Below, one piece after another: positions 39,036 through 48,790 of a DNA stretch of 64,000 nucleotides. The notes under the pieces are model-generated. The model saw only the letters and a list, made by a program, of their open reading frames with translations. It was not told the DNA's origin and ran no database searches. Position 1 is the first letter of the stretch; every line of letters starts with the position of its first letter. Source of the DNA: Luteibacter aegosomatissinici (GTDB lineage: Bacteria; Pseudomonadota; Gammaproteobacteria; Xanthomonadales; Rhodanobacteraceae); contig NZ_CP095742.1 in NCBI RefSeq assembly GCF_023078495.1, forward strand, positions 1,116,001 to 1,180,000, written 5' to 3'. Position numbers and translations under genes: made by a program.

Positions 39036-39060
39036 GCTGCTTACCCTTAGGGGTAATAAA

Positions 39061-39089
39061 GGCGGGGGCGAAAGCCCCCGCTTTTTTTT
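39061..39089 (+). terminator. Intrinsic terminator of str operon
   Basis: The stem GCGGGGGC-GAAA-GCCCCCGC is followed by eight T, 25 bases after the tuf2 stop. A small stem TTACCC-TTA-GGGGTAA precedes it. Confidence 0.93.
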
Positions 39090-39113
39090 GGCTAATTTTT
39101 AGCCAGAAGGGCT

Positions 39114-39141
39114 TCCTATTTCAAAACTGCCCGGCTATACT
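39114..39141 (+). promoter_or_regulatory. Possible upstream promoter of S10 operon
   Basis: TTCCTA, a 17-bp spacer and TATACT. The -10 is good and the -35 poor. It lies just after the str terminator, so it could be a secondary start for the S10 operon. Confidence 0.4.
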
Positions 39142-39186
39142 CGTCGGGCTATATCCCCTGAGTGCCTTCTCGGCGCCAGGACCACG

Positions 39187-39220
39187 CGAAATGAGGTGCA
39201 TGGAATGCGCTTCGAGTTCG
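39187..39220 (+). repeat. Repeat shared with rpsL leader
   Basis: CGAAATGAGGTGCATGGAAT and the following GCGCTTCGAGTTCG match 34631-34663 at roughly 28 of 33 positions with one inserted base. In the rpsL copy the middle forms a GAGGCGCA/TGCGCCTC hairpin. Here the stem is weaker. Confidence 0.6.
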
Positions 39221-39275
39221 CAGGCAGGGAAGCCGGATAGGATGCCACACCATGGGCCACGGGGCGCGAGCTCTG

Positions 39276-39304
39276 TTGACCTACTGCGTTGTGCGTTCTA
39301 TACT
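39276..39304 (+). promoter_or_regulatory. Main sigma-70 promoter of S10 operon
   Basis: TTGACC at 39276-39281, a 17-bp spacer and TATACT at 39299-39304. It leaves a leader of about 175 nt before rpsJ. The leader is GC-rich with possible stems around 39320-39400, and in E. coli the equivalent leader is the target of L4 control. The gap 39036-39485 holds no gene. Confidence 0.8.
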
Positions 39305-39485
39305 TTTTCGTCTTGGCGGGTCGTTTTTGCGGCCTGCCTGACTATTTCGGGTCGTTCAGGGCGCTTCGCGGCGTTTCCGGGCGGCCCGTTGCGGCACCTG
39401 TAACACGCAATACCTGGGTTGTGCGGAGTGGCGAGAAGCCATTCCGAATCACAAGAACGTTCTTTCGATAACAGGACACGGTTTT

Positions 39486-39797
39486 ATGGCGAACCAAAAG
39501 ATTCGCATCCGGCTCAAGGCGTTCGATCATCGCCTGATCGATCGTTCGGCCAGCGAAATCGTCGAGACGGCCAAGCGCACTGGCGCTACGGTCCTCGGCC
39601 CGATCCCGCTGCCGACCAAGATTGAGCGCTACACCATTCTGGTGTCGCCGCACGTCGACAAAGATGCCCGCGACCAGTACGAGACCCGTACGCACAAGCG
39701 CGTTCTGGACATCGTCGACCCGAATGACAAGACCGTGGACGCGCTCATGAAGCTCGATCTTGCTGCCGGCGTCGACGTGCAGATCAAGCTGGGCTGA
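39486..39797 (+). CDS. rpsJ: 30S ribosomal protein S10
   Basis: 103 residues. It is part of the 30S head and also the NusE antitermination factor. It begins [20 protein letters not shown] and has the conserved loop [13 protein letters not shown]. It is the first gene of an uninterrupted run down to rpsQ. Confidence 0.97.
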   Translation: MANQKIRIRLKAFDHRLIDRSASEIVETAKRTGATVLGPIPLPTKIERYTILVSPHVDKDARDQYETRTHKRVLDIVDPNDKTVDALMKLDLAAGVDVQIKLG

Positions 39798-39817
39798 GCG
39801 GATAAAAGGATACGAAG

Positions 39818-40459
39818 ATGAGTATCGGACTGGTTGGCCGCAAGTGCGGCATGAGCCGTCTCTTCACTGAAGATGGTCGTTCGATTCCGGTGACGCTGAT
39901 TGAAGCGACCCCGAATCGTGTGACCCAGGTGAAGACGGTCGAAGTTGACGGCTACAACGCCGTCCAGGTCACGGCTGGCGCCAAGCGCGCTTCGCTGCTG
40001 ACGAACCCGGAAAAGGGTCACTACGCCAAGGCCAAGGTTGAGCCGGGCCGTGGTCTGTGGGAATTCCGCCTGAACGCGGACGAAGCTGGCAAGTACGAAG
40101 TTGGCGCCGAGCTGACCGCGGAAGCGGTGTTCGCTGTGGGCCAGACCGTCGACGTCGCTGGCGTCTCGAAGGGCAAGGGCTTCCAGGGCACCATCAAGCG
40201 TCACCACTTCAAGATGGGCGACGCCACGCACGGTAACTCGCTGTCGCATCGCGCCCCGGGCTCGATCGGCCAGCGTCAGACGCCGGGCCGCGTGTTCCCT
40301 GGCAAGAAGATGGCGGGCCACATGGGCGCGGTCAACCGCACCGTGCAGGGCCTCGAAGTGGTCAAGGTCGACGCCGAACGTCACCTCATCGCGATCAAGG
40401 GCGCCGTCCCGGGCGCGCCGGGTGGCGACGTCGTGATCCGTCCGACGACCAAGGGTTGA
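39818..40459 (+). CDS. rplC: 50S ribosomal protein L3
   Basis: 213 residues. The conserved stretch [20 protein letters not shown] is followed by [20 protein letters not shown], which contains the glutamine methylated by PrmB in relatives. It initiates 50S assembly. It lies 20 bp after rpsJ. Confidence 0.96.
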   Translation: MSIGLVGRKCGMSRLFTEDGRSIPVTLIEATPNRVTQVKTVEVDGYNAVQVTAGAKRASLLTNPEKGHYAKAKVEPGRGLWEFRLNADEAGKYEVGAELTAEAVFAVGQTVDVAGVSKGKGFQGTIKRHHFKMGDATHGNSLSHRAPGSIGQRQTPGRVFPGKKMAGHMGAVNRTVQGLEVVKVDAERHLIAIKGAVPGAPGGDVVIRPTTKG

Positions 40460-40470
40460 GGAGAGACGCC

Positions 40471-41073
40471 ATGGAACTTAACGTTATTGGCGCCAAGTCG
40501 CTCACCGTCTCGGACGAAGTGTTCGGCGGCGAGTACAAGAAGGCCCTCGTGCACCAGGTCGTCACTGCCTACCAGGCTGGCGGTCGTGCAGGCACCAAGG
40601 CGCAGCTGTCGCGCGGTGAACTGTCGGGTACCACGAAGAAGTTCAAGAAGCAGAAGGGCGGCGGCGCCCGTCACGGCGACTACCGTGCTCCGATCTTTGT
40701 CGGCGGCGGTGTGACGTTCGCGGCCAAGCCGCGCAGCTTCGAGCAGAAGGTCAACCGCAAGGCTTATCGCGTTGCGATCCGTTCGATCATTGCCGAGCTG
40801 AACCGTCAGGATCGCCTGAAGGTCGTCTCCGAACTGTCGATCGAGAAGGCAAGCACCAAGGCGATGATCGCCAAGCTGGCCGAGCTCGAAGTCAAGGGTC
40901 GTGTCCTGCTGGTGTCGGAAGACGCCACCGAGGCGCTGTACCTGTCCGCCCGCAACATTCCGTACATCCACGTCGTCGACGTGCTGGCCCTGAACCCGGT
41001 CAGCCTGGTCGGTAGCGACTACGTCGTCATGACGGTGGACGCGGTCAAGAAGGTCGAGGAGTGGCTCGCATGA
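40471..41073 (+). CDS. rplD: 50S ribosomal protein L4
   Basis: 200 residues from the ATG at 40471, which has GAGGAGAG upstream. An upstream in-frame codon at 40456 would overlap rplC. The extended exit-tunnel loop contains [20 protein letters not shown]4 usually represses its own S10 operon. It overlaps rplW by four bases. Confidence 0.96.
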   Translation: MELNVIGAKSLTVSDEVFGGEYKKALVHQVVTAYQAGGRAGTKAQLSRGELSGTTKKFKKQKGGGARHGDYRAPIFVGGGVTFAAKPRSFEQKVNRKAYRVAIRSIIAELNRQDRLKVVSELSIEKASTKAMIAKLAELEVKGRVLLVSEDATEALYLSARNIPYIHVVDVLALNPVSLVGSDYVVMTVDAVKKVEEWLA

Positions 41074-41363
41074 CCACCGAACGCACGCTCAACACGCTTC
41101 GCGCGCCGCATATCTCCGAGAAAGCGGCCCGCCTCGCAGAGCACAACCAGTATGTGTTCATCGTTGCTCCGGAGGCCACCAAGGCCGACGTGGCAGCCGC
41201 GGTCGAGCAGCTCTTCGACGTCAAGGTCGTGGACGTGAACCTCGTGAACACCAAGGGCAAGGTGAAGTCGTTCCGCTTCCGCACTGGCAACCGCCAGGGC
41301 AAGCGTAAGGCTTACGTGCGCCTCGCCGATGGCCACACGATCGACGTGTCGGCCAAGGCCTGA
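41070..41363 (+). CDS. rplW: 50S ribosomal protein L23
   Basis: 97 residues from the ATG that overlaps the L4 stop (ATGA). A GAGGAG ribosome binding site lies eight bases upstream. A GTG at 41061 is less likely because it would overlap that site. L23 sits at the tunnel exit and docks trigger factor and SRP. It contains [16 protein letters not shown] and the [14 protein letters not shown] loop. Confidence 0.95.
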   Translation: MTTERTLNTLRAPHISEKAARLAEHNQYVFIVAPEATKADVAAAVEQLFDVKVVDVNLVNTKGKVKSFRFRTGNRQGKRKAYVRLADGHTIDVSAKA

Positions 41364-41381
41364 GCCAGGAGTTGAATTGAG

Positions 41382-42203
41382 ATGGCACTGATCACTCACA
41401 AGCCGACCTCCCCGGGCCGCCGCGACGCAGTCAGCGTGCGGACCGAGGGTCTGCACAAGGGCGCGCCGTACGCCGCCCTGACCGAATCGCAGTCGAAGAC
41501 CGGCGGTCGCAACCATTTTGGTCGCATCACCACGCGTCATCGCGGCGGCGGTCACAAGCAGGCTTACCGCATCATCGATTTCAAGCGTGACAAGGAAGGC
41601 ATTGCCGCCGTTGTCGAGCGCCTGGAATACGATCCGAACCGCACCGCGCACATCGCGCTGCTGTGCTACGCCGATGGCGAGCGCCGCTACATCATCGCGC
41701 CGAAGGGCGTGGCGGTGGGCGACCGTCTCGTGTCGGGTTCCGACTCGCCGATCAAGCCGGGCAACTGCCTGCCGCTTCGTTCGATCCCGGTCGGTTCGAC
41801 GATCCACTGCATCGAAATGAAGCCGGGCAAGGGTGCGCAGATCGCGCGTTCGGCCGGCGCTTCGGTCCAGCTGGTCGCTCGCGAGCAGGGTTACGCCACG
41901 CTGCGTCTTCGCTCCGGCGAAATGCGCCGCGTCCCGGTCGAATGCCGCGCCACCATCGGTGAAGTCGGCAATTCGGAGCACAGCCTCCGCAAGCTCGGCA
42001 AGGCCGGTGCTAAGCGTTGGAAGGGCATCCGTCCGACCGTCCGCGGCGTTGTCATGAACCCGGTCGACCATCCGCACGGCGGTGGTGAAGGCCGTACCTC
42101 CGGCGGCCGTCATCCGGTCAGCCCGTGGGGCACGCCGACCAAGGGTTACAAGACGCGCAACAACAAGCGCACCCAGCAGTTCATCGTGCGTCGTCGCAAG
42201 TAA
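41382..42203 (+). CDS. rplB: 50S ribosomal protein L2
   Basis: 273 residues. It is essential for peptidyl transferase centre assembly. The signature [19 protein letters not shown] contains the conserved histidine. It lies 18 bp after rplW. Confidence 0.97.
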   Translation: MALITHKPTSPGRRDAVSVRTEGLHKGAPYAALTESQSKTGGRNHFGRITTRHRGGGHKQAYRIIDFKRDKEGIAAVVERLEYDPNRTAHIALLCYADGERRYIIAPKGVAVGDRLVSGSDSPIKPGNCLPLRSIPVGSTIHCIEMKPGKGAQIARSAGASVQLVAREQGYATLRLRSGEMRRVPVECRATIGEVGNSEHSLRKLGKAGAKRWKGIRPTVRGVVMNPVDHPHGGGEGRTSGGRHPVSPWGTPTKGYKTRNNKRTQQFIVRRRK

Positions 42204-42216
42204 TTAGGAAACGATC

Positions 42217-42489
42217 ATGCCGCGCTCTCTAAAGAAAGGTCCGTTCGTTGACCTGCACCTCGTAAAGAAGGTGGAAGCCGCCGTTTCCGCCAATAACAAG
42301 CGTCCGATCAAGACCTGGTCGCGTCGCTCGATGATCCTGCCGGAGATGGTCGGTCTGACCATCGCCATCCACAACGGCCGCCAGCACGTGCCGGTGCTTA
42401 TCAACGAGAACATGGTCGGGCACAAGCTCGGCGAGTTCGCGGTGACCCGCACCTACAAGGGCCACGCCGGCGATAAGAAGGGCAAGTGA
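42217..42489 (+). CDS. rpsS: 30S ribosomal protein S19
   Basis: 90 residues. It begins [20 protein letters not shown] and binds 16S rRNA in the head together with S13. Its stop overlaps the L22 start (TGATG). Confidence 0.97.
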   Translation: MPRSLKKGPFVDLHLVKKVEAAVSANNKRPIKTWSRRSMILPEMVGLTIAIHNGRQHVPVLINENMVGHKLGEFAVTRTYKGHAGDKKGK

Positions 42490-42824
42490 TGAGCACTGAA
42501 GCCAAAGCGATCCTGCGTGGCGCCCGCATCTCGGCGCAGAAGGCACGCCTGGTGGCAGACCTGGTCCGCGGCATGCCCGTCGGCCGGGCCAGCGACACGC
42601 TTGCCTACACCAACAAGAAGGCCGCCCACCTTGTCCGCAAGGTGCTGCTGTCCGCCGTCGCCAACGCTGAGAACAATCTCGGCGCCGACGTGGATGAGCT
42701 GAAGGTCACGCGCATTTTCGTCGACGAAGGTCAGGCGATGAAGCGCATGTACGCCCGCGCCAAAGGCCGCGGTTCGCGCATCCTGAAGCGCACCAGCCAC
42801 ATCACTGTGGTTGTTGGTAACTGA
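42489..42824 (+). CDS. rplV: 50S ribosomal protein L22
   Basis: 111 residues using the ATG at 42489 that overlaps the S19 stop by one base. A GTG three bases earlier is in frame but adds only one residue. The beta-hairpin that lines the exit tunnel ([20 protein letters not shown]) shows no macrolide-resistance deletion. Confidence 0.96.
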   Translation: MSTEAKAILRGARISAQKARLVADLVRGMPVGRASDTLAYTNKKAAHLVRKVLLSAVANAENNLGADVDELKVTRIFVDEGQAMKRMYARAKGRGSRILKRTSHITVVVGN

Positions 42825-42839
42825 CTGGGGTAAGAGACG

Positions 42840-43577
42840 ATGGGTCATAAAGTTCATCCCACCGGTATCCGCCTCGGCATTGCCAAGGACTGGAACTCGA
42901 AGTGGTACGCCAATAAGGGTGAGTACGCCCAGTACCTCGCTGCCGACCTCAAGGTCCGCGAGATGCTGCGCAAGAAGCTCGCCGCCGCGGGTATCTCGAA
43001 GATCCAGATCGAGCGCCCGGCCAAGACCGCCCGCGTGACGATCCACACCGCCCGTCCGGGCGTGGTGATCGGCAAGAAGGGTGAAGACATCGAGAAGCTT
43101 CGTAAGGAAGTCACCGACATGATGGGCGTCCCGACGCACATCAACGTCAGCGAAGTCCGCAAGCCGGAACTCGACGCACAGCTGGTTGCCGAGTCGATCG
43201 CGCAGCAGCTCGAGCGCCGCATCATGTTCCGTCGTGCCATGAAGCGTTCGGTTGGCAACGCCATGCGCCTCGGCGCCCTGGGCATCAAGATCAACGTCTC
43301 CGGCCGTCTGAACGGCGCCGAGATCGCGCGCTCCGAGTGGGCTCGTGAAGGTCGCGTGCCGCTCCACACCCTCCGCGCTGATATCGACTACGGCACCGCC
43401 GAAGCGAAGACCCAGTACGGCATCATCGGTGTGAAGGTGTGGGTCTACAAGGGCGAGATCTTCGACCTCGCGGCCGCCACGGCCGAGGCGTCGAAGGAAG
43501 ATCAGCAGCCGCAGCAGTCGTCGCGTCGCGAGGGTGGTGAAAACCGCCGCGAGCGTGGCGAGCGCTCTGCCAAGTAA
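42840..43577 (+). CDS. rpsC: 30S ribosomal protein S3
   Basis: 245 residues. The KH domain contains [17 protein letters not shown]. The C-terminal tail is lengthened and rich in Q, R and E ([20 protein letters not shown]). It forms the mRNA entry channel with S4 and S5. Confidence 0.96.
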   Translation: MGHKVHPTGIRLGIAKDWNSKWYANKGEYAQYLAADLKVREMLRKKLAAAGISKIQIERPAKTARVTIHTARPGVVIGKKGEDIEKLRKEVTDMMGVPTHINVSEVRKPELDAQLVAESIAQQLERRIMFRRAMKRSVGNAMRLGALGIKINVSGRLNGAEIARSEWAREGRVPLHTLRADIDYGTAEAKTQYGIIGVKVWVYKGEIFDLAAATAEASKEDQQPQQSSRREGGENRRERGERSAK

Positions 43578-43588
43578 GGAGCGTTGCC

Positions 43589-44002
43589 ATGTTGCAACCA
43601 AAGCGTACCAAGTTCCGCAAGATGTTTAAGGGCCGCAACGACGGCCTGGCGTTTACCTCGAACGTCGTGAGCTTCGGCGAATACGGCCTCAAGGCGACGA
43701 CGCACGGTCAGCTGACCGCGCGCCAGATCGAAGCGGCCCGTCGTTGCATCACCCGCTTCGTCAAGCGCGGCGGCAAGTTGTGGATCCGCGTGTTCCCGGA
43801 CAAGCCGATCACCCGTAAGCCCATCGAAGTCCGAATGGGTGCCGGTAAGGGTGGCGTCGAGTTCTGGGTCGCCGAGATCCAGCCGGGCCGCATGCTTTAT
43901 GAAATCGAAGGTGTCGACGAAGCGACCGCACGCGAGGCCATGCGCCTTGCCGCTGCCAAGCTCTCGGTCCAGACCCAGTTCGTGTCCAGGGCGGTGATGT
44001 AA
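43589..44002 (+). CDS. rplP: 50S ribosomal protein L16
   Basis: 137 residues. It begins [20 protein letters not shown] and contains [19 protein letters not shown]. It organises the A-site region of the 50S subunit. It overlaps rpmC by one base. Confidence 0.97.
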   Translation: MLQPKRTKFRKMFKGRNDGLAFTSNVVSFGEYGLKATTHGQLTARQIEAARRCITRFVKRGGKLWIRVFPDKPITRKPIEVRMGAGKGGVEFWVAEIQPGRMLYEIEGVDEATAREAMRLAAAKLSVQTQFVSRAVM

Positions 44003-44187
44003 TGGCCATCAAAGAAATCAAAGACAAGTCGGCGGAAGAGCTGAATCAGCATCTGCTGGACCTTCGCAAGGAGCAGTTCAACCTGCGCATGCAGAAGGGC
44101 TCCGGCCAGCTCACCCAGCCGCACCAGCTGCGCCGCGTTCGGCGCGACATCGCCCGCACGAAGTTCGTGCTCGGCGCGAAGAAGTAA
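44002..44187 (+). CDS. rpmC: 50S ribosomal protein L29
   Basis: A 61-residue helical hairpin protein at the tunnel exit ([20 protein letters not shown]). Start TAATG overlaps the L16 stop, so translation is coupled. Confidence 0.95.
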   Translation: MAIKEIKDKSAEELNQHLLDLRKEQFNLRMQKGSGQLTQPHQLRRVRRDIARTKFVLGAKK

Positions 44188-44199
44188 GGGACGGCTGAT

Positions 44200-44460
44200 A
44201 TGAGCGATAACACGAAAGCGGCGCGTACCCTTGTCGGTCGCGTCACCAGCAACAAGATGGCCAACACGGTCACGGTGCTGATCGAGCGCCAGGTGCAGCA
44301 TCCGCTCCTGGGCAAGATCATCCGCCGCTCCACCAAGCTCCACGCACATGACGAGACCGGTGCGAACGAGGGCGACGTGGTGCGTATCGCGGAGTGCCGC
44401 CCGCTGTCGAAGACCAAGCATCACCGCGTGGTCGAAATCGTCACGCGCGCTGAAGTCTAA
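44200..44460 (+). CDS. rpsQ: 30S ribosomal protein S17
   Basis: 86 residues with an OB fold. [20 protein letters not shown] and the later YHAHDE-like element ([13 protein letters not shown]) are visible. It is the last gene of the classical S10 operon. There is no terminator before rplN, which begins 11 bases later. Confidence 0.96.
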   Translation: MSDNTKAARTLVGRVTSNKMANTVTVLIERQVQHPLLGKIIRRSTKLHAHDETGANEGDVVRIAECRPLSKTKHHRVVEIVTRAEV

Positions 44461-44471
44461 GGAGAGCTGCC

Positions 44472-44840
44472 ATGATCCAAGTACAGAGCATGCTTTCCGC
44501 GGCTGATAACAGCGGTGCGAAGGAAATGATGTGCATCAAGGTGCTGGGCGGCTCGAAGCGCCGTTACGCCAGCGTCGGTGATGTCATCAAGGTGACCATC
44601 AAGGACGCCATTCCTCGCGGCAAGGTCAAGAAGGGTGAGGTCTACAACGCCGTGGTGGTTCGTACCGCCAAGGGTGTGCGTCGCCCCGATGGCTCGGTGA
44701 TCCGTTTCGACGGTAACGCGGCCGTCATCCTCAACAACAAGCTCGAGCCGATCGGTACCCGTATCTTCGGGCCGGTTACCCGCGAGCTGCGCAGCGAGAA
44801 GTTCATGAAGATCGTCTCGCTCGCGCCCGAAGTGCTCTGA
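44472..44840 (+). CDS. rplN: 50S ribosomal protein L14
   Basis: 122 residues. It begins [20 protein letters not shown] and contains the signature [17 protein letters not shown]. It lies at the subunit interface. It is the first gene of the spc group, but no promoter of its own is visible. Confidence 0.97.
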   Translation: MIQVQSMLSAADNSGAKEMMCIKVLGGSKRRYASVGDVIKVTIKDAIPRGKVKKGEVYNAVVVRTAKGVRRPDGSVIRFDGNAAVILNNKLEPIGTRIFGPVTRELRSEKFMKIVSLAPEVL

Positions 44841-44854
44841 GCGGAGGCCAGACC

Positions 44855-45166
44855 ATGAACCGTATCCGCAAGGGTGACCACGTCGTCGTGATCACCGGCA
44901 AGAACAAGGGTCAGCGCGGCGATGTGCTGCGTGTCGATGGCGACCGTGTGGTCGTCTCGAACGTGAACCTCGTCAAGCGTCACACCAAGCCGAACCCCCA
45001 GGCCAACCAGCCTGGCGGTATCGTCGAGCGTGAAGCTGCGATCCATATCTCCAACGTCCAGCTCTTCAACGCCGCCGCGAACAAGGGCGAGCGCGTGGGC
45101 ACCAAGACGCTCGAAGACGGGCGCAAGGTGCGCGTGTTCGTCTCGGGCGAAGTTGTCGACGCGTAA
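44855..45166 (+). CDS. rplX: 50S ribosomal protein L24
   Basis: 103 residues with an N-terminal KOW motif ([18 protein letters not shown]). An assembly-initiator protein near the tunnel exit. It has a good GGAGG ribosome binding site. Confidence 0.96.
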   Translation: MNRIRKGDHVVVITGKNKGQRGDVLRVDGDRVVVSNVNLVKRHTKPNPQANQPGGIVEREAAIHISNVQLFNAAANKGERVGTKTLEDGRKVRVFVSGEVVDA

Positions 45167-45178
45167 GGAACCGAAGTC

Positions 45179-45718
45179 ATGACCCGTCTTGAAACGTTTT
45201 ACAAAGAGTCGGTAATGCAGAAGCTCACTGAGCGCTTCGGTTACCAGAATGTCATGCAGGTCCCGCGCATCACGAAGATCACGCTCAACATGGGCGTCGG
45301 CGAAGCCGCCGGTAACAAGAAGATCCTCGAGAATGCCGTGGCCGACATGGCCAAGATCTCCGGCCAGAAGCCGGTCACCACGAAGGCTCGCGTCTCCGTC
45401 GCATCGTTCAAGATCCGCGACGGCTGGCCGATCGGTTGCAAGGTCACCCTGCGCCGTGCCCAGATGTGGGAGTTCCTGGATCGCCTGATCAACGTCTCGC
45501 TGCCGCGTACCCGCGACTTCCGTGGCGTGTCGGGCCGTGCATTCGATGGCCGTGGTAACTACAACTTCGGCATCAAGGAACAGATCATCTTCCCGGAAAT
45601 CGACTTCGACCAGGTCGACGCGCTGCGCGGTATGGATATCTCCATCACCACCACTGCGAAGTCCGACGAAGAAGCCAAGGCACTGCTGGAAGCCTTCAGC
45701 TTCCCGTTCCGCAACTGA
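45179..45718 (+). CDS. rplE: 50S ribosomal protein L5
   Basis: 179 residues. It binds 5S rRNA. The signature region [20 protein letters not shown] and the later [20 protein letters not shown] are visible. It lies 12 bp after rplX. Confidence 0.97.
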   Translation: MTRLETFYKESVMQKLTERFGYQNVMQVPRITKITLNMGVGEAAGNKKILENAVADMAKISGQKPVTTKARVSVASFKIRDGWPIGCKVTLRRAQMWEFLDRLINVSLPRTRDFRGVSGRAFDGRGNYNFGIKEQIIFPEIDFDQVDALRGMDISITTTAKSDEEAKALLEAFSFPFRN

Positions 45719-45732
45719 TTACCAGGTAGAAC

Positions 45733-46038
45733 ATGGCTAAGACCTCGATGATCGAGCGCGACCTCAAGCGCTCCAAGCTCGCCAAGAAGTACGCCGCCAA
45801 GCGCGCCGAACTGAAGGCGATCGTCCTGAGCGCCACCGCCTCGTATGACGAGAAGATGGAAGCCCAGACCAAGCTGCAGAAGCTGCCGCGTGACGCTTCG
45901 CCGTCGCGTCAGCGCAACCGCTGCGCCCTGACCGGTCGTCCCCGTGGCGTGTACAGCAAGTTCGGCCTCGGCCGCAACAAGCTGCGCGAAGCCACCATGC
46001 GTGGTGACGTCCCGGGCCTGCGCAAGGCCAGCTGGTAA
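45733..46038 (+). CDS. rpsN: 30S ribosomal protein S14 (zinc-free type)
   Basis: 101 residues, the long form without a CxxC zinc ribbon. The signature [20 protein letters not shown] is intact. It lies 14 bp after rplE and is followed by an unusually long 177-bp gap. Confidence 0.96.
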   Translation: MAKTSMIERDLKRSKLAKKYAAKRAELKAIVLSATASYDEKMEAQTKLQKLPRDASPSRQRNRCALTGRPRGVYSKFGLGRNKLREATMRGDVPGLRKASW

Positions 46039-46090
46039 TAAGCCCGGTACCCGCCCGGAAGGGTGGGGCAGGGTCGGGGTTGGGCAGAAG

Positions 46091-46119
46091 TTGCCCAACC
46101 CGCTCCAGCCTGATATAGT
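46091..46119 (+). promoter_or_regulatory. Internal promoter in the spc operon, before rpsH
   Basis: TTGCCC at 46091-46096, a 17-bp spacer and TATAGT at 46114-46119. The -35 lies in the right arm of the stem GTTGGGCA-GAAG-TTGCCCAAC. Downstream are GGTCTGC-GCAAT-GCAGACC (about 46122-46141) and CCGAC-GTCTT-GTCGG. These sit in the 177-bp rpsN-rpsH gap and look like a separate promoter plus structured leader. Confidence 0.6.
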
Positions 46120-46215
46120 CGTTGGTCTGCGCAATGCAGACCGACGTCTTGTCGGCTTTACAATTTAAAGATCTCCGGTAATTCGGATATCGGTGCACTC
46201 TCAAGGGTTTTTTCT

Positions 46216-46611
46216 ATGAGCATGACTGATCCCATCGCCGATCTGTTTACGCGCATCCGCAATAGCCAGGCCACTGGCAAGTCGGTTGTCCGTATGCCGT
46301 CGTCGAAGATGAAGCTGGCCGTTGCCCAGCTGCTGCAGAACGAAGGCTACGTTCTGGACGCCCGCGTCGCCGATGAAAACGGCAAGCCGGTTCTCGAAAT
46401 CAAGCTGAAGTACTTCGAAGGCCGTCCGGCCATCGAATCCATTTCCCGTGTCAGCCGTTCGGGTCTCCGCGTCTACCGCGGCAAGGACGAGCTGCCGAAG
46501 GTCCTCGGTGGCCTGGGTATTTCGATCATCTCCACCTCCGCCGGTCTGCTGACCGACGCGCAGGCCCGCGCCAAGGGTCTGGGTGGCGAAGTCATCGGCC
46601 AGGTGGCGTAA
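46216..46611 (+). CDS. rpsH: 30S ribosomal protein S8
   Basis: 131 residues. It starts [18 protein letters not shown] and ends with the signature region [21 protein letters not shown]8 nucleates the 16S central domain and in E. coli represses the spc operon. The long structured leader upstream could be its target here, which is inference. Confidence 0.96.
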   Translation: MSMTDPIADLFTRIRNSQATGKSVVRMPSSKMKLAVAQLLQNEGYVLDARVADENGKPVLEIKLKYFEGRPAIESISRVSRSGLRVYRGKDELPKVLGGLGISIISTSAGLLTDAQARAKGLGGEVIGQVA

Positions 46612-46622
46612 GGAGTCCCGAC

Positions 46623-47150
46623 ATGTCACGTGTAGCCAAGAAGCCCATCACCCTCCCGAAGGGCGTTGAAATCACGGTCGCCAACGGCACCGTCTCCGTC
46701 AAGGGCCCGAAGGGCACCCTGACCACCCACGAACTGCCGGGCGTTTCGTTCTCGCAGGAAAACGGCGTGGCCACGGTCGTTCTGGCCGATGGCGCTGACG
46801 ACAAGTTCGGCGGTACCGCTCGCGCGATCGTCGCGAACATGGTTGCCGGCGTTGCCAACGGCTTCGAGAAGAAGCTCGAGCTGGTCGGCGTGGGTTACCG
46901 CGCGCAGCTGCAGGGCAAGGCCGTTAACCTGTCCCTCGGTTTCTCGCACCCGGTCGTCTTCGACGCGCCGGAAGGCATCACCATCGAAGTCCCGACGCAG
47001 ACGGAAATCCTTATCAAGGGTGCCGACAAGCAGCTGGTGGGCCAGGTGGCAGCCAAGATCCGCGCTTTCCGTTCGCCGGAGCCCTACAAGGGCAAGGGCG
47101 TCCGTTATGCCGGCGAGACGATCATCCTGAAGGAAGCCAAGAAGGCCTAA
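46623..47150 (+). CDS. rplF: 50S ribosomal protein L6
   Basis: 175 residues, two similar domains. The signature [20 protein letters not shown]-like C terminus is present, and the N terminus is [18 protein letters not shown]. It lies 11 bp after rpsH. Confidence 0.96.
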   Translation: MSRVAKKPITLPKGVEITVANGTVSVKGPKGTLTTHELPGVSFSQENGVATVVLADGADDKFGGTARAIVANMVAGVANGFEKKLELVGVGYRAQLQGKAVNLSLGFSHPVVFDAPEGITIEVPTQTEILIKGADKQLVGQVAAKIRAFRSPEPYKGKGVRYAGETIILKEAKKA

Positions 47151-47180
47151 TCGGCCTATCCGCTTCCTGGAGACGAGACG

Positions 47181-47531
47181 ATGAACAAGAACGAATCCCG
47201 CCTGCGCCGCGCCAAGTCGACCCGCGCCCACATCCGTGAGCTCGCTGTCGCCCGCCTGAGCGTGCACCGCACCGGTCAGCACATTTACGCCCAGGTCTTT
47301 GCACCGAACGGTACCGTCGTGGCTGCTGCCTCGACCGTGCAGAAGTCGGTTGCCGAAGGCCTCAAGAGCAAGAAGAACGTCGAAGCCGCTACCACGGTTG
47401 GCCGCATCGTTGCCGAGCGCGCCAAGGCCGCCGGTATCGAAGCCGTCGCGTTCGATCGCTCGGGTTTCCGTTACCACGGTCGCATCAAGGCTCTCGCCGA
47501 AGCGGCTCGTGAGGCCGGCCTGAAGTTCTAA
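47181..47531 (+). CDS. rplR: 50S ribosomal protein L18
   Basis: 116 residues, a 5S rRNA-binding protein. It has [20 protein letters not shown] and the C-terminal [20 protein letters not shown]. It is separated from rpsE by 117 bp, longer than usual for this junction. I see no promoter in that gap. Confidence 0.96.
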   Translation: MNKNESRLRRAKSTRAHIRELAVARLSVHRTGQHIYAQVFAPNGTVVAAASTVQKSVAEGLKSKKNVEAATTVGRIVAERAKAAGIEAVAFDRSGFRYHGRIKALAEAAREAGLKF

Positions 47532-47648
47532 GGCCTGGCATGGGTGCCGGTCCCTCGTGGGCCGGCATCCGCGATGTACCTACAACTCCAAGCGGCGACC
47601 AAGCCGTAAACACGAGTCCCGGGAATATCCGGGCGACCAGGAAAAGAG

Positions 47649-48158
47649 ATGTCCTCGACAGATCGCGAAAATTCGGACGGCATGCTGGAAAAGCTGATCG
47701 CCGTCAACCGCGTGGCCAAGACCGTCAAGGGTGGCCGCCAGATGAGCTTCACCGCACTGACCGTGGTCGGTGATGGCGAAGGTCGCGTCGGTTTTGGTTA
47801 TGGCAAGGCCCGTGAAGTGCCGGTTGCCATCTCCAAGGCCATGGAGCGCGCCCGCCGCAACATGGTGAGCATTGAACTGAACAATGGCACGCTGTGGTAC
47901 GCCGTGAAGGCTAACCATGGTGCGGCCCGCGTCTTCATGCAGCCCGCTTCCCAGGGTACCGGCGTCATCGCCGGCGGCGCCATGCGCGCTGTCCTCGAAG
48001 TGGTCGGCGTGAAGGACGTGCTGGCCAAGGCCGTCGGCTCGCGCAACCCGATCAACCTCGTCCGCGCGACGATCAAGGGTCTGCAGGCCGTCGCCTCGCC
48101 GAAGCGTATCGCCGCCAAGCGTGGCAAGACGATCGAAGAGGTGCTGGGCAATGGCTAA
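47649..48158 (+). CDS. rpsE: 30S ribosomal protein S5
   Basis: 169 residues. The N-terminal double-stranded RNA-binding domain contains [20 protein letters not shown], the spectinomycin-loop region, which shows no obvious resistance change. It overlaps rpmD by eight bases. Confidence 0.96.
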   Translation: MSSTDRENSDGMLEKLIAVNRVAKTVKGGRQMSFTALTVVGDGEGRVGFGYGKAREVPVAISKAMERARRNMVSIELNNGTLWYAVKANHGAARVFMQPASQGTGVIAGGAMRAVLEVVGVKDVLAKAVGSRNPINLVRATIKGLQAVASPKRIAAKRGKTIEEVLGNG

Positions 48159-48348
48159 GAACAACGAAACCGCCGGCACCGTCCGCGTGCGCCTGGTCAA
48201 GGGCCTCCGCGGTGTGCAGGGTCGTCATCGTCTGAGCGTGAAGGCCCTGGGCCTCAACAAGCTCAACGATGTGCGCGAACTGAAGGATTCCCCGCAGGTC
48301 CGTGGCCTTATCAACACGGTCTACTACCTGGTTCGGGTCGAGGAGTAA
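48151..48348 (+). CDS. rpmD: 50S ribosomal protein L30
   Basis: 65 residues starting at the ATG inside the end of rpsE ([18 protein letters not shown]). It matches the short bacterial L30 and contains [20 protein letters not shown]. An upstream ATG in frame would add ten residues made from S5 coding sequence and is unlikely. Confidence 0.94.
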   Translation: MAKNNETAGTVRVRLVKGLRGVQGRHRLSVKALGLNKLNDVRELKDSPQVRGLINTVYYLVRVEE

Positions 48349-48354
48349 GCAATC

Positions 48355-48786
48355 ATGCGTCTTAACGACATCAAGCCCGGCAAGGGCGCCCGCAAGACCC
48401 GCACCCGCGTCGCCCGCGGTATCGGTTCCGGCCTCGGCAAGACCGCCGGCCGCGGCCACAAGGGTCAGCACGCCCGCGCTGGTAACACCCATCGCGTTGG
48501 TTTCGAAGGCGGCCAGATGCCGCTGCAGCGCCGCCTGCCGAAGGTGGGTTTCCGCTCGCTGAAGAAGGCGGACACCGAGCAGGTCATGCTGTACCAGCTG
48601 GCGTCGGTCCAGGCCGACACCATCGATCCGATCGCTCTGCACGCTGCCGGTCTCGTCACCAGCCGCGCCAAGAAGATCAAGATCGTGCTGAAGGGCGAGA
48701 TCAGCCGCGCCATCAAGCTGCAGGGTGTGCTCGTGACGGCCGGTGCCAAGGCCGCCATCGAAGCCGCCGGCGGCAGCGTGGAGTAA
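48355..48786 (+). CDS. rplO: 50S ribosomal protein L15
   Basis: 143 residues. The glycine-rich N terminus [20 protein letters not shown] and the C-terminal signature [17 protein letters not shown] are visible. A late 50S assembly protein. It is followed four bases later by secY. Confidence 0.97.
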   Translation: MRLNDIKPGKGARKTRTRVARGIGSGLGKTAGRGHKGQHARAGNTHRVGFEGGQMPLQRRLPKVGFRSLKKADTEQVMLYQLASVQADTIDPIALHAAGLVTSRAKKIKIVLKGEISRAIKLQGVLVTAGAKAAIEAAGGSVE

Positions 48787-48790
48787 TCCA

